Source of the DNA: JAKFEW01 sp036675505
GTDB lineage: Bacteria > Cyanobacteriota > Sericytochromatia > S15B-MN24 > JAQBPE01
NCBI GenBank assembly: GCA_036675505.1
Contig: JAKFEW010000042.1
Span: 1-64,000 of the forward strand
Direction: 5' to 3'
Length of the DNA: 64,000 nucleotides
The number at the start of each line of letters is the position of its first letter. The stretch's first letter is position 1. Below, one piece after another: positions 15,540 to 23,671 of this stretch. The notes beneath the pieces are model-generated. The model was not told where the DNA came from. It was given only the letters and a program-made list of their open reading frames with translations, and did no database searches. The position numbers and the translations under genes were made by a program.

Positions 15540-16874
15540 CTATCGGCGCAGCGGGAAGGTCATGGGCGGCAGCAGGACGAGGTCGCCCGTGGCCGATCGG
15601 TTGAGCTTCATATACCGGCCCTGCGGCTGCACCACGACGCCGCCCTGTTGATCCGTGCCGTCCCAGGCGACGCTCCAGAGGCGCCCGCCGGCGAACCCGA
15701 GCGGCCGGTCGGGCCGGTAGGGATCGGCCGGCGCCGCCGGGAGGTAGGCCGGGACGAGGTCGGCCAGCGCCGCGGGCGGCCGGCTGGCCCGGCGGCGGTA
15801 CAGCTCGGCCGCGACGGCGACGCGCAGCGCTTCGAAGCGGGCCTCGGCGTCGAGAATCTTGTAGGGCGAGCCGCTGGCCAGGGTCGGGAACGAGGCGGAG
15901 GCGGCCTGCATGGCGACTGCGTGTCCGGGATGGAACACCATCACGTGGAGCGGCCAGCCCGTCCGGATCAAGTCGTCGAGCGCCCGAACATCGGCGAATC
16001 GCCGCCGGTCGAGCGCCTCGATCGCGTGGTCGTAGAACGCCTTGAAGTCGGCGGCGATCGTCGGGCCGAACGTCCGGATCTCGAACGCCACGATGCGTTC
16101 AGCGGTGGAATCCCCGTCGAGCCGTCTCAGCTCCTTGGGATCGGTCCAGATCCGAGTTTGATCGTCGCGCTCCGCGACCAGGAGCCGCCCGAGCGGACGT
16201 TCCAGGCGATCCATCGCGTTGAGCTCGGTGAGCAGGCCCGTGAGCTCGGGCGTGGGACGCGCGAGCAGCCGAGCCCGCTCGGCGAGCAGGATGTCGCACA
16301 CCAGGCCGGTCCAGGCGGCGCCGTTGAGGGCCGTGTGGAAATCATCTTCCACGTATAAATAGCGGCGCACGATGTGCAAGGCATCGGCCAGCGGTTTCAG
16401 GGCGTCTTTCGCGGCCGGGTCGGCGATCCGCGCCCGCGCGTCGAGCAACGTCAGCCCGACGAGGGCTGGCATCCCCGGCGTACCGCTCGGCCGCCTGGGC
16501 GTCACGACGATCTGGAGGCCGGGGCGCCGCCGCGCCGCCGCGAGCGCTGCAGCGGCGGCTCGCTTGTGGACCTTTACGAGCGTGCGCGTGCGCGCGGAGG
16601 GCGGCGCCAGCTCATACGCCTCCCTCCCGATCAGGAGCCGGTCATCCCTGGTCAGGGCCATCCGGCGCACCACCTCGTTCATGAGCGCCACGGCGTTGGC
16701 CGGGGGCTGCACGTTCGCTCGCACGATCGGCGGATAGACATACGCGGCGGTCGGCAGGACGGGCTCCGTGGCGCGCCAGGTCGCGAATCCGAGCACCAGG
16801 CAAGTGACGCCGCCGGCCGCGATCCGTCTCGTCGCACGGCGCCTGCGGGCGGGCGAGTCCTTGGCGGGTGTCAT
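15540..16874 (-). CDS. Membrane-anchored protein of unknown function (paralogue of 13710-15038)
   Basis: 444 residues with the same architecture as the downstream paralogue: a basic N-terminus, one membrane segment (about 19-34), a long helical body and a conserved C-terminal block (ELYRRRASRPPAALADLVP, PADPYRPDRPLGF, GGRLWSVAWDGTDQQG, GDLVLLPP). Corresponding central segments are also recognisable (ALHIVRRYLYVE versus ALHLGRRFMYVE; LERPLGRLLVAERD versus LEKPLGRLLAGERD). This indicates an old gene duplication with rnhA lying between the copies. Function unknown. Confidence 0.75.
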   Translation of the reverse strand: MTPAKDSPARRRRATRRIAAGGVTCLVLGFATWRATEPVLPTAAYVYPPIVRANVQPPANAVALMNEVVRRMALTRDDRLLIGREAYELAPPSARTRTLVKVHKRAAAAALAAARRRPGLQIVVTPRRPSGTPGMPALVGLTLLDARARIADPAAKDALKPLADALHIVRRYLYVEDDFHTALNGAAWTGLVCDILLAERARLLARPTPELTGLLTELNAMDRLERPLGRLLVAERDDQTRIWTDPKELRRLDGDSTAERIVAFEIRTFGPTIAADFKAFYDHAIEALDRRRFADVRALDDLIRTGWPLHVMVFHPGHAVAMQAASASFPTLASGSPYKILDAEARFEALRVAVAAELYRRRASRPPAALADLVPAYLPAAPADPYRPDRPLGFAGGRLWSVAWDGTDQQGGVVVQPQGRYMKLNRSATGDLVLLPPMTFPLRR

Positions 16875-16970
16875 CGGCGGGCCTCCCGGTCCGCGCGGGA
16901 CCTCGGTCCCTATCTACCCGCCGGTCGGCGGACCTCGCCCGGGCGGCGCACGACTCCGAACCGCGTTTGG

Positions 16971-16976
16971 TATAAT
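16971..16976 (+). promoter_or_regulatory. Extended -10 promoter (TGG-TATAAT) for the DUF4177-like gene
   Basis: A perfect TATAAT preceded by TGG lies 28 bases upstream of the ATG at 17005. No -35 is seen at the expected spacing, so this reads as an extended -10 promoter. Confidence 0.6.
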
Positions 16977-17004
16977 CGAGCCCCCTAGTGAAGAGGAGCC
17001 GATC

Positions 17005-17313
17005 ATGACCCATTTCGCCGCTGGCCCAGACCTCGCCACCGTGATGGACGACGACGACGACGAAGACGACGCCGTGTCGGTCCGTACGCCCGTCGTTACT
17101 TCGAAGTCCACTGAAGAGCGGCTCAACCCGCCGACCGAGTACGAGGTGCTCGACCTCGCCAAGGAATCACCGGAGGCGCTCAAGAAGCGCCTGAACGAGC
17201 TTGGCGACGAAGGCTGGGCGCTGGTCGCGACGACGCCCGCGTTCATCTTCCGCCGCATGAAGAAGTCGGAAGAGAAAAAGAACGAGCGCCGCGTCGGCTT
17301 CGGGTTCAGCTAA
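17005..17313 (+). CDS. DUF4177-like small protein with acidic N-terminus
   Basis: 102 residues. Residues 1-45 include an Asp-rich run (VMDDDDDEDDAVSV) and look disordered. Residues 46-90 match the DUF4177 pattern: YEVLDLAKESPEALKKRLNE, then LGDEGWALVATTPAFIFRR. DUF4177 proteins are small cytoplasmic proteins of unknown role, often with one beta-alpha-beta unit. The ATG at 17005 has a GAGGAG site, and a strong extended -10 lies upstream. An in-frame upstream extension antisense to the neighbour is not supported. Monocistronic, convergent with asparaginase. Confidence 0.75.
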   Translation: MTHFAAGPDLATVMDDDDDEDDAVSVRTPVVTSKSTEERLNPPTEYEVLDLAKESPEALKKRLNELGDEGWALVATTPAFIFRRMKKSEEKKNERRVGFGFS

Positions 17314-17343
17314 CCCGGCGAGCCCCAGGGCTCCGGGGCAGGC

Positions 17344-18357
17344 TCACCACGCGGGGACGACGTGGCCGACGACGTCCCCGTGGTTGTTGCGCACCTCGGG
17401 CCGCAGGTGCCGCGCGAGCCGCGGGTCATCCGGGAGCGGCCGCCCCACGAGGGCGGCCGCCCGCGCGAGCGCCGGGCCGATCGCCCGGCGGTTGCCGTCG
17501 CCCACCTTGATCGCCCAACCCGGCCCACCGCCCAGCCAGGCGCCGGCATGCACGGCCTCGCCGCCAATCTTCGCGACGAGCGCACCCGCGCCCGCCGCCA
17601 CGAGGTCGGTGTCGAGCCGGTCCTCGCCGGCCACGAGGCGGGGATGCGCCGCCAGCGTCTCGGCCGCCGCCCGCGCGGCCGCAGCCAGCTCGGGGCGCAG
17701 CCCGCCCGGATCGCCGAGGCGGGCGAACGCCCGCGCGAGCCCCACCAGCGGCAGGCGCCAGACCGGCGCGCCGCACCCGTCGACCCCGTGGCCGATCGCC
17801 GTCGCGGGCACCTCCGCGAGCTCCGCGAGCAGGTCGCGGATGAGCCGCTGGAGCGGGTGGTCCGCGTCCCGGTAGCCGGCCAGGTCCCAGCCCAGGTGGC
17901 GGCAGACCGCGAGCATGCCGGCATGTTTGCCCGAGCAGTTGCAGTAGAGCGGGCCGGGCGCGAGGCCTGACCGCCGCAGCGCCTCGGCCGTCGGCTCGTG
18001 GTAGGGCACGTGCGTGCCGCAGCCGAGCAGCGCCGCGTCCACGCCAGCCCGATCGAGCAGGTCCTGGACCGCGCCGCGGTGGACATCCTCGCCGGAGTGC
18101 GAGGCCATCGCCACCGCGAGCGACGCGGGCGGCAGCGCGAAGGCCTTCGCCGCGCCGGTCAGCCAGAGCGGCAGCGCCTGGATCGGCTTGGCGGCGGAGC
18201 GCACGTAGACCTCCGCCATCGGATCCCCGCGCGAGGCGAGCAGCGTGCCGTCCGCCTCGACCACCGCCAGGTGGCCGAGGTGCCAGGACTCGACCAGGCC
18301 GCTGCGCATGGCGAGCGCGAGCGGCTCGCCCCAGCTGGGCTGCGGGCCCGGGCTCAC
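17344..18357 (-). CDS. Asparaginase (L-asparaginase II family)
   Basis: 337 residues matching the 'asparaginase II' family (thermolabile, Rhizobium AnsA-like), which differs from classical amidohydrolase-type asparaginases. Landmarks are AMRSGLVESWHLGHLAVVE, YVRSAAKPIQALPL, MASHSGEDVH, CGTHVPY, CNCSGKHAGMLA, GVDGCGAPVW and the C-terminal KVGDGNRRAIGPALARA. It hydrolyses L-asparagine to aspartate and ammonia. The GTG at 18357 overlaps the upstream TGA (GTGA), implying translational coupling to the subtilase. A later ATG at 18309 would remove conserved residues. No signal peptide, so cytoplasmic. Confidence 0.9.
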   Translation of the reverse strand: MSPGPQPSWGEPLALAMRSGLVESWHLGHLAVVEADGTLLASRGDPMAEVYVRSAAKPIQALPLWLTGAAKAFALPPASLAVAMASHSGEDVHRGAVQDLLDRAGVDAALLGCGTHVPYHEPTAEALRRSGLAPGPLYCNCSGKHAGMLAVCRHLGWDLAGYRDADHPLQRLIRDLLAELAEVPATAIGHGVDGCGAPVWRLPLVGLARAFARLGDPGGLRPELAAAARAAAETLAAHPRLVAGEDRLDTDLVAAGAGALVAKIGGEAVHAGAWLGGGPGWAIKVGDGNRRAIGPALARAAALVGRPLPDDPRLARHLRPEVRNNHGDVVGHVVPAW

Positions 18358-19673
18358 CGGCCGAGCGCCTTGCCGGCGTCGAGCAGGCCCGCGCCGAAGT
18401 AGACGTCGAAGCCGATGATGGTGTCGCCGGGTGGGGTCAGCTCCCTGGACATGCGCTTGAGCCGCTCGGTGATCTGGGCGGGCGTCCAGCTCGGATACTG
18501 CGAGGCGAGCAAGGCCGCGGCGCCCGCGACGAACGGCGCCGCCATGCTGGTGCCGGAGAGGTAGGCGTAAGGCTCGACCGGGCTCATGCGCGTGGGGACG
18601 GTCGAGAAGATGTCGACGCCAGGCGCGGCGATCGTGACCCACGAGTTGTAGTTCGAGAACGCCGCGCGCTTGTGATCGGGGCCGACCGCGGCGACGCTGA
18701 TGACGCCGGGGTAGGACGCCGGGTATTCCAGGTAGTTGCCGTCCCCGGCCTCGTTGCCGGCGGCGGCCACCACCACCGTGCCCGCCTCCGTGGCGCGCCT
18801 GATCGCCTCGGCCTCGGCCTCGCTGCCGTCGGACGAGCCGAGGCTCATGTTGATGACGGCGGCGCCGCGCTGGGTGGCGAACTCGATCGCGGCGATCGTG
18901 TCCCAGGTGTCGCCGGTGCCGTCGACGCCGAGCACCCTGATCGGCATGATCTTCGCGCGATAGGCGACCCCCGCGGCCCCCGCGCTGTTGTCGCCGACGG
19001 CGGCGGCGATGCCCGCGACATGGGTGCCATGGCCGAAGTCGTCGTCCGGCGGCTGGTTCGGCTCGACGAAGTTGCGGGCGCCGGCTGGGTCGATGTTCGC
19101 CGCGAGGTCCGGGTGGGCCATGTCGACCCCCGTGTCGATGATCGCGATCTTCACCTCGGGGTCGCCCATCGTCACGTCCCAGGCCTCGCTCGCGCGGATC
19201 GCGGTGAGGCCCCAGGCCACGGCCATGCCGGCGATCCGCGCCTCCGGGCTGAGCGCCCGGTCGTTCGGCGTCCGCATCAGGTGGCGGGCGCGCGGGCGGA
19301 TCGCGCCGACGTGTTGCGACCGAACCACGCGGTTCGGCTCAGCGTGGGCGATGCCGGGGCGATCGCGCAGCGTGCGGCAGGCGGCGAGCTCGGCGCCGTC
19401 GGGGACGCGCAGCAAGGTCCGCGGGCCGACCTCGTCGATGACCGCCCCGCCGACGCTGGCCAGGGCCCCTTGCAGGCTCGCCTGGTCCGGCGGCGCCTGC
19501 CAGACGACCAGCACCTCGCCCGCCCGGATCGGGCCGCGCGGGCGCTGGAGGGCCGCGGAGAAGGGGGCGGTCACCGGGTAAGCGGCGCAGCCGGCGAGCG
19601 CCACACCGACGGCGATGAGGCAGGAGAGCCGCTTCAGGCCGGTCGGCCGGCCGATCCCGCAATGGTGGCTCAT
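18354..19673 (-). CDS. Subtilisin-like (S8) serine protease, lipoprotein
   Basis: 439 residues. The N-terminal signal ends in a lipobox LAGC (about Cys34). A short propeptide-like domain (about 50-110; VLVVWQAPPDQASLQGALAS, RTLLRVPDG) precedes the catalytic domain. The S8 triad is complete: Asp in IAIIDTGVDMAHP (near 183), His in FGHGTHVAGIAAA (near 217) and Ser in SGTSMAAPFVAGAAALL (near 375). The oxyanion Asn lies in VVAAAGNEAG. An envelope-anchored protease acting on extracellular or periplasmic proteins is likely. It sits in a three-gene operon with 4-base ATGA and GTGA overlaps at both ends. Confidence 0.93.
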   Translation of the reverse strand: MSHHCGIGRPTGLKRLSCLIAVGVALAGCAAYPVTAPFSAALQRPRGPIRAGEVLVVWQAPPDQASLQGALASVGGAVIDEVGPRTLLRVPDGAELAACRTLRDRPGIAHAEPNRVVRSQHVGAIRPRARHLMRTPNDRALSPEARIAGMAVAWGLTAIRASEAWDVTMGDPEVKIAIIDTGVDMAHPDLAANIDPAGARNFVEPNQPPDDDFGHGTHVAGIAAAVGDNSAGAAGVAYRAKIMPIRVLGVDGTGDTWDTIAAIEFATQRGAAVINMSLGSSDGSEAEAEAIRRATEAGTVVVAAAGNEAGDGNYLEYPASYPGVISVAAVGPDHKRAAFSNYNSWVTIAAPGVDIFSTVPTRMSPVEPYAYLSGTSMAAPFVAGAAALLASQYPSWTPAQITERLKRMSRELTPPGDTIIGFDVYFGAGLLDAGKALGR

Positions 19674-20995
19674 AGGGCGAACCCGTTCCCGATCACCGAA
19701 GACTCGCGCTTGCGCACGCGGTAGGGCTTGATCGGCACGGGGCCCGCCACGCCCACCGACAGGACCTGGAACGCCCGCGCCGCCGAGGGGGTCTCGGTCT
19801 CCTCGAGCAGGTCGATCGCCCGCAGGTCCCAGACGTACTTCTTGTCCGGCCGCAGCGCGCCGCCGTTGATGTCGTTCGGCGCGAAGCCCGGATAGGTGAT
19901 CTCGGGCTGGTCGGTGTAGCCGACCCATTTGGGGCTGCGCTCGCCCACCTCGTACACGGTGACCTCGTAGTTCACCTCGCCCGGCACCGCGGACCAGGCG
20001 AACGTGGGACGCTGGCCGGCGCTGGTCGCGGGCGGCGACGAGACCTTGGGCACGCCTAGCATCTGGAAGGTGGCCTTGCCGGGGTCGTTGGTGGTGAGTG
20101 TCACGAGGCTGCTGGTCTTGCCGCCGGGGAAGCGCGCCTCGCCGGTCACCACGTACTTGAGGCCCGCAAGGGTCGGCACCTTCAAGCTCTGGGCGCTTGC
20201 GAGCGCGCGGGCGACCGGCACGTAGCCGAGCACGCCGAAGTCGAGCAGGACGTCCGTCTGCACGGCGTCGGCGCCGGCGATGTTGCCGTAGGCCACCCGC
20301 ACCTCCTTGATCGGCACCTGGCTCTGCGGCAGGACCTCGAGCGGCTTGAGCTGCTGCGACTCGGGCACGGTCTCGCCCAGCGCCCAGCTGCCCACCTCAT
20401 ACCGGAAGTTCAGGAAATGGAAAGGCTGGGACGCCGCCGCGCCCTCGAAGTAGGCGTCATTGGTGATGCCCCAGGCGAGCACCGAGGACAGCACCTTGCC
20501 CGGCACCGCGCCCTTGAACTCGAGGGCGTACGCGTTGTTCGACACCACGGCCTGGGTGCCGCCGAGCGACACGAGCCCATGGGCGCCGCCGACCAGGCCG
20601 GTGACCGGCCCCACCAGCGTCAGGAACCGCGTCGGCAGGGACGACGACGTCGAGAAGATCGGCTCGAGCTCGAACTGCAGCTCGCCACCGGGGTCTGGCG
20701 AGACCCCGCCCCTCGTGATCGCGACGTAGCCCGCGCGGGCCACCGAGATCTCGCGGGCGGCGAAGTTGCCCAACAGGCTGAAGCGCCCGTTCCCGTCGGT
20801 GATCGTCGCGCCGAGGCCGGCCAGCACCGTCGCGCCCCCCACCGGCAGGTGGGTGGTCGCGTCGACGACCCGGCCGACCATCGGCCGGCCGAGGCCGGGC
20901 AAGAAGTAGCCCGCGATGGCGGCGTCGCACCCGCCGAGGGCCGTGGTACCGAGGGCCGCGACGAGCGCAGGCAAGAAACGGAAAGGGGGGCGCAT
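19670..20995 (-). CDS. Lipoprotein with carboxypeptidase-regulatory-like domain
   Basis: 441 residues. The lipobox is LGGC (Cys23). Residues about 38-112 form a carboxypeptidase-D regulatory-like beta-sandwich (MVGRVVDATTHLPVGGATV, ITDGNGRFSLLGNF). The middle is an unclassified beta-rich region, and about 320-410 resembles a fibronectin-III-like domain (PTFAWSAVPGEVNYEVTVYE, KKYVWDLRAIDL). No catalytic motif; probably a surface or periplasmic binding protein. First gene of the operon with the subtilase, whose ATG overlaps its stop (ATGA). A -10 box 8 bases before the ATG suggests a nearly leaderless mRNA. Confidence 0.8.
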   Translation of the reverse strand: MRPPFRFLPALVAALGTTALGGCDAAIAGYFLPGLGRPMVGRVVDATTHLPVGGATVLAGLGATITDGNGRFSLLGNFAAREISVARAGYVAITRGGVSPDPGGELQFELEPIFSTSSSLPTRFLTLVGPVTGLVGGAHGLVSLGGTQAVVSNNAYALEFKGAVPGKVLSSVLAWGITNDAYFEGAAASQPFHFLNFRYEVGSWALGETVPESQQLKPLEVLPQSQVPIKEVRVAYGNIAGADAVQTDVLLDFGVLGYVPVARALASAQSLKVPTLAGLKYVVTGEARFPGGKTSSLVTLTTNDPGKATFQMLGVPKVSSPPATSAGQRPTFAWSAVPGEVNYEVTVYEVGERSPKWVGYTDQPEITYPGFAPNDINGGALRPDKKYVWDLRAIDLLEETETPSAARAFQVLSVGVAGPVPIKPYRVRKRESSVIGNGFAL

Positions 20996-21003
20996 GCGCC
21001 CCC

Positions 21004-21009
21004 CTTATA
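21004..21009 (-). promoter_or_regulatory. -10 box (TATAAG) just before the start codon at 20995
   Basis: On the minus strand GGGTATAAG is followed by only 8 bases before the ATG. Transcription should begin 0-2 bases from the ATG, giving a leaderless or nearly leaderless mRNA. Confidence 0.45.
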
Positions 21010-21032
21010 CCCTCGCTCGGCCGGAGCCTACG

Positions 21033-21377
21033 TCAACCCGGCGGCCAGGCGAGCCCGCGGCCGCCCAGCACGTGCCAGTGCAGGTGGTCCACCGATTGGC
21101 CCGCGTCCGGCCCGACGTTGCACACCACGCGGTAGCCGCTCTCGGCGACGCCCTGCTCGCGCGCGACGGCCTGGACGGCTGCGGCCAGGTGGGCGAGCAG
21201 TTCGCCGTCTGCCGGCTTCAGCGCGGCGAAGGACGGGACGTGTCGCTTCGGGATCACCAGCACATGCGTCGGAGCCTGGGGGTTGATGTCCTGGAACGCG
21301 AAGGTGTGGTCGTCTTCATGCACCTTCTTGGCGGGGATCTGCCCCGCGATGATTTTGCAGAACAGGCAATCGGTCAT
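21033..21377 (-). CDS. HIT family protein (HINT-like nucleotide hydrolase)
   Basis: 114 residues, the normal size for bacterial HINT proteins that hydrolyse AMP-linked substrates such as adenosine phosphoramidates. Signatures are CLFCKIIAGQIPAKKV at the N-terminus, NPQAPTHVLVIPKRHV, and the histidine triad DHLHWHVLGG near the C-terminus. The first CxxC pair (Cys4, Cys7) could bind zinc with His. The ATG at 21377 follows a GAGAGGA site. A longer in-frame start at 21479 is not supported. A TATGCT at 21412-21417 (minus) is a possible -10. Confidence 0.95.
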   Translation of the reverse strand: MTDCLFCKIIAGQIPAKKVHEDDHTFAFQDINPQAPTHVLVIPKRHVPSFAALKPADGELLAHLAAAVQAVAREQGVAESGYRVVCNVGPDAGQSVDHLHWHVLGGRGLAWPPG

Positions 21378-21467
21378 GGGGTTTCCTCTCGACGGAAGCG
21401 GCGTCCGGCGCAGCATAGCGGGCTGCCGTCGCTGCGTCAACCGAGCGGGGTCGCCGAGCGAATTCGG

Positions 21468-21483
21468 CACTTTGGACAAAGTG
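21468..21483. promoter_or_regulatory. Perfect 16-base inverted repeat, candidate operator
   Basis: CACTTTG-GA-CAAAGTG, with 7-base arms and a 2-base spacer, lies in the 194-base region between the divergent HIT and lipoprotein genes. Its symmetry fits a dimeric repressor site. No regulator is identified. Confidence 0.35.
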
Positions 21484-21571
21484 ATCGGGGCCGAACCCCC
21501 GCTAAGCTGATGGCGGCCCCCGAAACTGCGTCGTGCCGGGCCGATCCCGACAGGATAAGGAGGACCTCGAC

Positions 21572-22465
21572 ATGTACCAGTTCATCTCCAAGCGCTCGTT
21601 GTTGCCCCTGATGCTCGGCACCGCCCTGCTCGCCGCCTGCTCGAGCGGCGCGCCCACCACCACCCCTGGCAAGACCGGCGGCAAGGCCGGCGGCACCGCC
21701 GCGGGCGCCCCCGGCAGCGCCACGGACAAGGGCGCCCATGCCAACGCGCCCACCGCGCCCGAAGGCCCGGGGACCAACCCCCTCGAGCTCGGCCCGGCCG
21801 CGCCGCCGCCGGCCGCCGCGCAGAGCCAGGCCGCCGTCACCTTCAACGACGAGGCGGCGAACGGCCAGTTCGCCGACCCCGTCGGCGACGGTGCAAAGGC
21901 CAGCAACCGGTTCTTCGGCGGCCAGTGGGCCGTGACCGGCGGCTACCTCGAGCAGTCGCAGGGCGCCCGGATGGCCTCGCTGAGCTTCCGCCAGTATACC
22001 GGCGACGGCTTCGGCACCCAGGGCGGCGTCGCGCCCGGCCACTACCGCGCCGACGTCACGGTCTGGGTCTACCAGCCATCCGCCCAGTACGCCGACATGG
22101 TCGGCGCGCCGCTCGGCATCCTCGGCTACGCGCCTTACTACATCGATGAGATGCACTACCTGCTCGCGGTCGCGAAGCCGACCCAGCTCGAGATCTGGGC
22201 CGTCGACGGCCAGGAGCCCGGGACGGAATGGCCGATCACCAACCGGCTGTACTCGCGTCCGCTCGCGACGCCGCTGCAGGTGGGCTCGCCGGTGGCCTGG
22301 TCGGTCGAGGTCGACGCGGCGACGCAGTCCGCCAAGGTCTGGGCCAACGGCGAGGAGCTCACGACCGTCACGCACCCGATGCTCCAGGACCGCGGGCAGC
22401 GCGTGGCGCTGGTCTCGAACGGCAACTTCCTGCACTTCCAGGACTTCAAGGTATTCCGGTTCTAG
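21572..22465 (+). CDS. Lipoprotein with concanavalin-like (LamG-type) domain
   Basis: 297 residues. The lipobox is LAAC (Cys23), followed by a Thr/Gly/Pro/Ala-rich spacer to about residue 85. The C-terminal 200 residues are beta-rich, with Trp- and Tyr-rich strands: FFGGQWAVTGGYLEQSQGAR, YRADVTVWVY, APYYIDEMHYLLAV, VAWSVEVDAATQSAKVWANG, RVALVSNGNFLHFQDFKVF. The last segments (internal 'VkvwanGe', then a final 'fhFqDFkVf') are characteristic of the jelly-roll fold of LamG/3-keto-disaccharide-hydrolase-like domains that bind glycans. An AAGGAGGA site precedes the ATG. First of a likely operon with the two genes downstream. Confidence 0.78.
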   Translation: MYQFISKRSLLPLMLGTALLAACSSGAPTTTPGKTGGKAGGTAAGAPGSATDKGAHANAPTAPEGPGTNPLELGPAAPPPAAAQSQAAVTFNDEAANGQFADPVGDGAKASNRFFGGQWAVTGGYLEQSQGARMASLSFRQYTGDGFGTQGGVAPGHYRADVTVWVYQPSAQYADMVGAPLGILGYAPYYIDEMHYLLAVAKPTQLEIWAVDGQEPGTEWPITNRLYSRPLATPLQVGSPVAWSVEVDAATQSAKVWANGEELTTVTHPMLQDRGQRVALVSNGNFLHFQDFKVFRF

Positions 22466-22488
22466 CCTCCTCCCGCTAACATGCAGGC

Positions 22489-22911
22489 ATGCCGTCCAAA
22501 ATCCGCCCCATCGCAGCCCTACTCTGTTCAACCTGCCTGGCCGGCTGCCCGGCCCCGCCCGCGACGCCTGCCGCGGGCGGGCCCGTCACTTACGACATGG
22601 TCGCCACCCAGGTGTTCAGCAATTGCACGACGCGCTCCTGTCATGGCCAAGAGGGCAAGCGGGGCGGGCTGCAACTCACCGCCGACGTCGCCTACGACCA
22701 GCTCGTCGGCGTCGCCGCGGCCAACCAGGCGGCCGCGGCCAAGGGCAAGCTGCGGGTGAAGCCGGGCGACCCGGCGGCGAGCTTCGTGATCCAGAAGCTC
22801 GAAGGGCCCGCAGCCGACGAAGGCAGCGCGATGCCACCGCTCGGGACGAAGCTGCCGGCCGAGACGATCGACCTCCTGCGCCGCTGGATCGCGGCTGGTT
22901 GTCCGCGGTAG
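22489..22911 (+). CDS. Lipoprotein with a haem-type CxxxxCH motif (cytochrome c-like)
   Basis: 140 residues. The lipobox is LAGC (Cys20). Near residue 46 the sequence FSNCTTRSCHG carries Cys46-x4-Cys51-His52. A Met-containing segment (GSAMPPLGTKLP) sits near the end, followed by a WIAAGC tail. This layout matches the small 'IFs..CasssCHg...MPP....ls..ei..l..WI..Ga' c-type cytochrome domains with CxxxxCH seen in Planctomycetes and Myxobacteria. Met would be the distal ligand. Spacing of four residues instead of two is non-canonical, so haem attachment is inferred. The start is 23 bases after the upstream gene. Confidence 0.75.
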   Translation: MPSKIRPIAALLCSTCLAGCPAPPATPAAGGPVTYDMVATQVFSNCTTRSCHGQEGKRGGLQLTADVAYDQLVGVAAANQAAAAKGKLRVKPGDPAASFVIQKLEGPAADEGSAMPPLGTKLPAETIDLLRRWIAAGCPR

Positions 22912-22966
22912 GCAAGCCGCCAAGCTTCACGCGGCCAGGTAGGCTGCTCAACGGGGGGATTCGCGC

Positions 22967-23620
22967 TTGGGTACAGACCGCTTCTTCGCCTTGCTCCTCA
23001 TCGGCGCCCTGCCGTTCCTCGGCGCGGCATCCCAGGCGCCGGCACCCGGGCTCACGCCCGCGGCCACGCTCACGCCTACGGTCGCGCCCCGAAAGCCCGT
23101 CCAGGCTTACGGTTTCAGCGAGTCGAGCGCCGTGAAGTACACGGTGACGCACCGGATGGGCAAGGTCCAGGCCAGGTCCAACCGCATCTACGGCACCGTC
23201 ACGGTCGCCGACCAGCAGATCGGCACGCCGTTCACGCTCCGTGTGCCGCTCGGCAGCTTCCGCGGCAACCCGAGCCGCGACCTGAAGGCGATGCAGGCGC
23301 TCGGCGCCCTGCGCAACCCTGAAGCGGTGCTGGTGGTCGAGCAGCTCGCGCTCGACTGGAAGACCTTCGTGCCGGGCACGGTGGGCGGGCGGCTGGACTT
23401 CAAGGGCAAGGCGGAGGGCACGCTCACGCTCCATGGGGTGACCAGGCCCGTGGCGATCGCCGTGAGCGGCTGGGCGATGCCGGTCGACGCGAGCGTCAAC
23501 GCGCGGTTCAGCGTCTCGCTCAAGGATTACCGCATCGTGCCGCCGCGCTGGATGTTCTCGCCGGTGAACGACCGCGTCGAGGTCGAGGTGGAAGGCATCG
23601 CGAGCCGGATGGTGAATTAG
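22967..23620 (+). CDS. YceI family protein (exported)
   Basis: 217 residues. A signal peptide (MGTDRFFALLLIGALPFLG) ends near AAS, followed by a Pro/Thr linker. Residues 48-217 form the YceI lipocalin-like barrel: SAVKYTVTHRMGKVQARSN, IYGTVTVADQQ, PLGSFRGNPSRD, LDFKGKAEGTLTLHGVTRPV, ARFSVSLKDYRIVPPRW. YceI proteins bind isoprenoid-type lipids in the periplasm. The TTG start is chosen because it is the only start that retains the signal peptide; the first internal ATG lies inside the barrel. It follows the cytochrome-like lipoprotein by 55 bases. Confidence 0.85.
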   Translation: MGTDRFFALLLIGALPFLGAASQAPAPGLTPAATLTPTVAPRKPVQAYGFSESSAVKYTVTHRMGKVQARSNRIYGTVTVADQQIGTPFTLRVPLGSFRGNPSRDLKAMQALGALRNPEAVLVVEQLALDWKTFVPGTVGGRLDFKGKAEGTLTLHGVTRPVAIAVSGWAMPVDASVNARFSVSLKDYRIVPPRWMFSPVNDRVEVEVEGIASRMVN

Positions 23621-23624
23621 GCCT

Positions 23625-23630
23625 TATACT
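23625..23630 (+). promoter_or_regulatory. Candidate -10 box (TATACT) for the UDP-sugar pyrophosphorylase gene
   Basis: TATACT lies 42 bases before the GTG at 23672 and touches a 30-base perfect palindrome. No -35 is evident. Confidence 0.45.
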
Positions 23631-23658
23631 GGACGGCGCGGCGCGCCGCGCCGTCCAG
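23629..23658 (+). promoter_or_regulatory. Perfect 30-base palindrome between -10 box and ribosome site
   Basis: The two 15-base halves (23629-23643 and 23644-23658) are exact reverse complements, beginning CTGGACGG and ending CCGTCCAG. It starts inside the -10 box and stops one base before the AGGAGG site. Either a regulator binds here as an operator or the RNA forms a very stable leader hairpin next to the ribosome site. Confidence 0.6.
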
Positions 23659-23671
23659 AGGAGGATTCACC

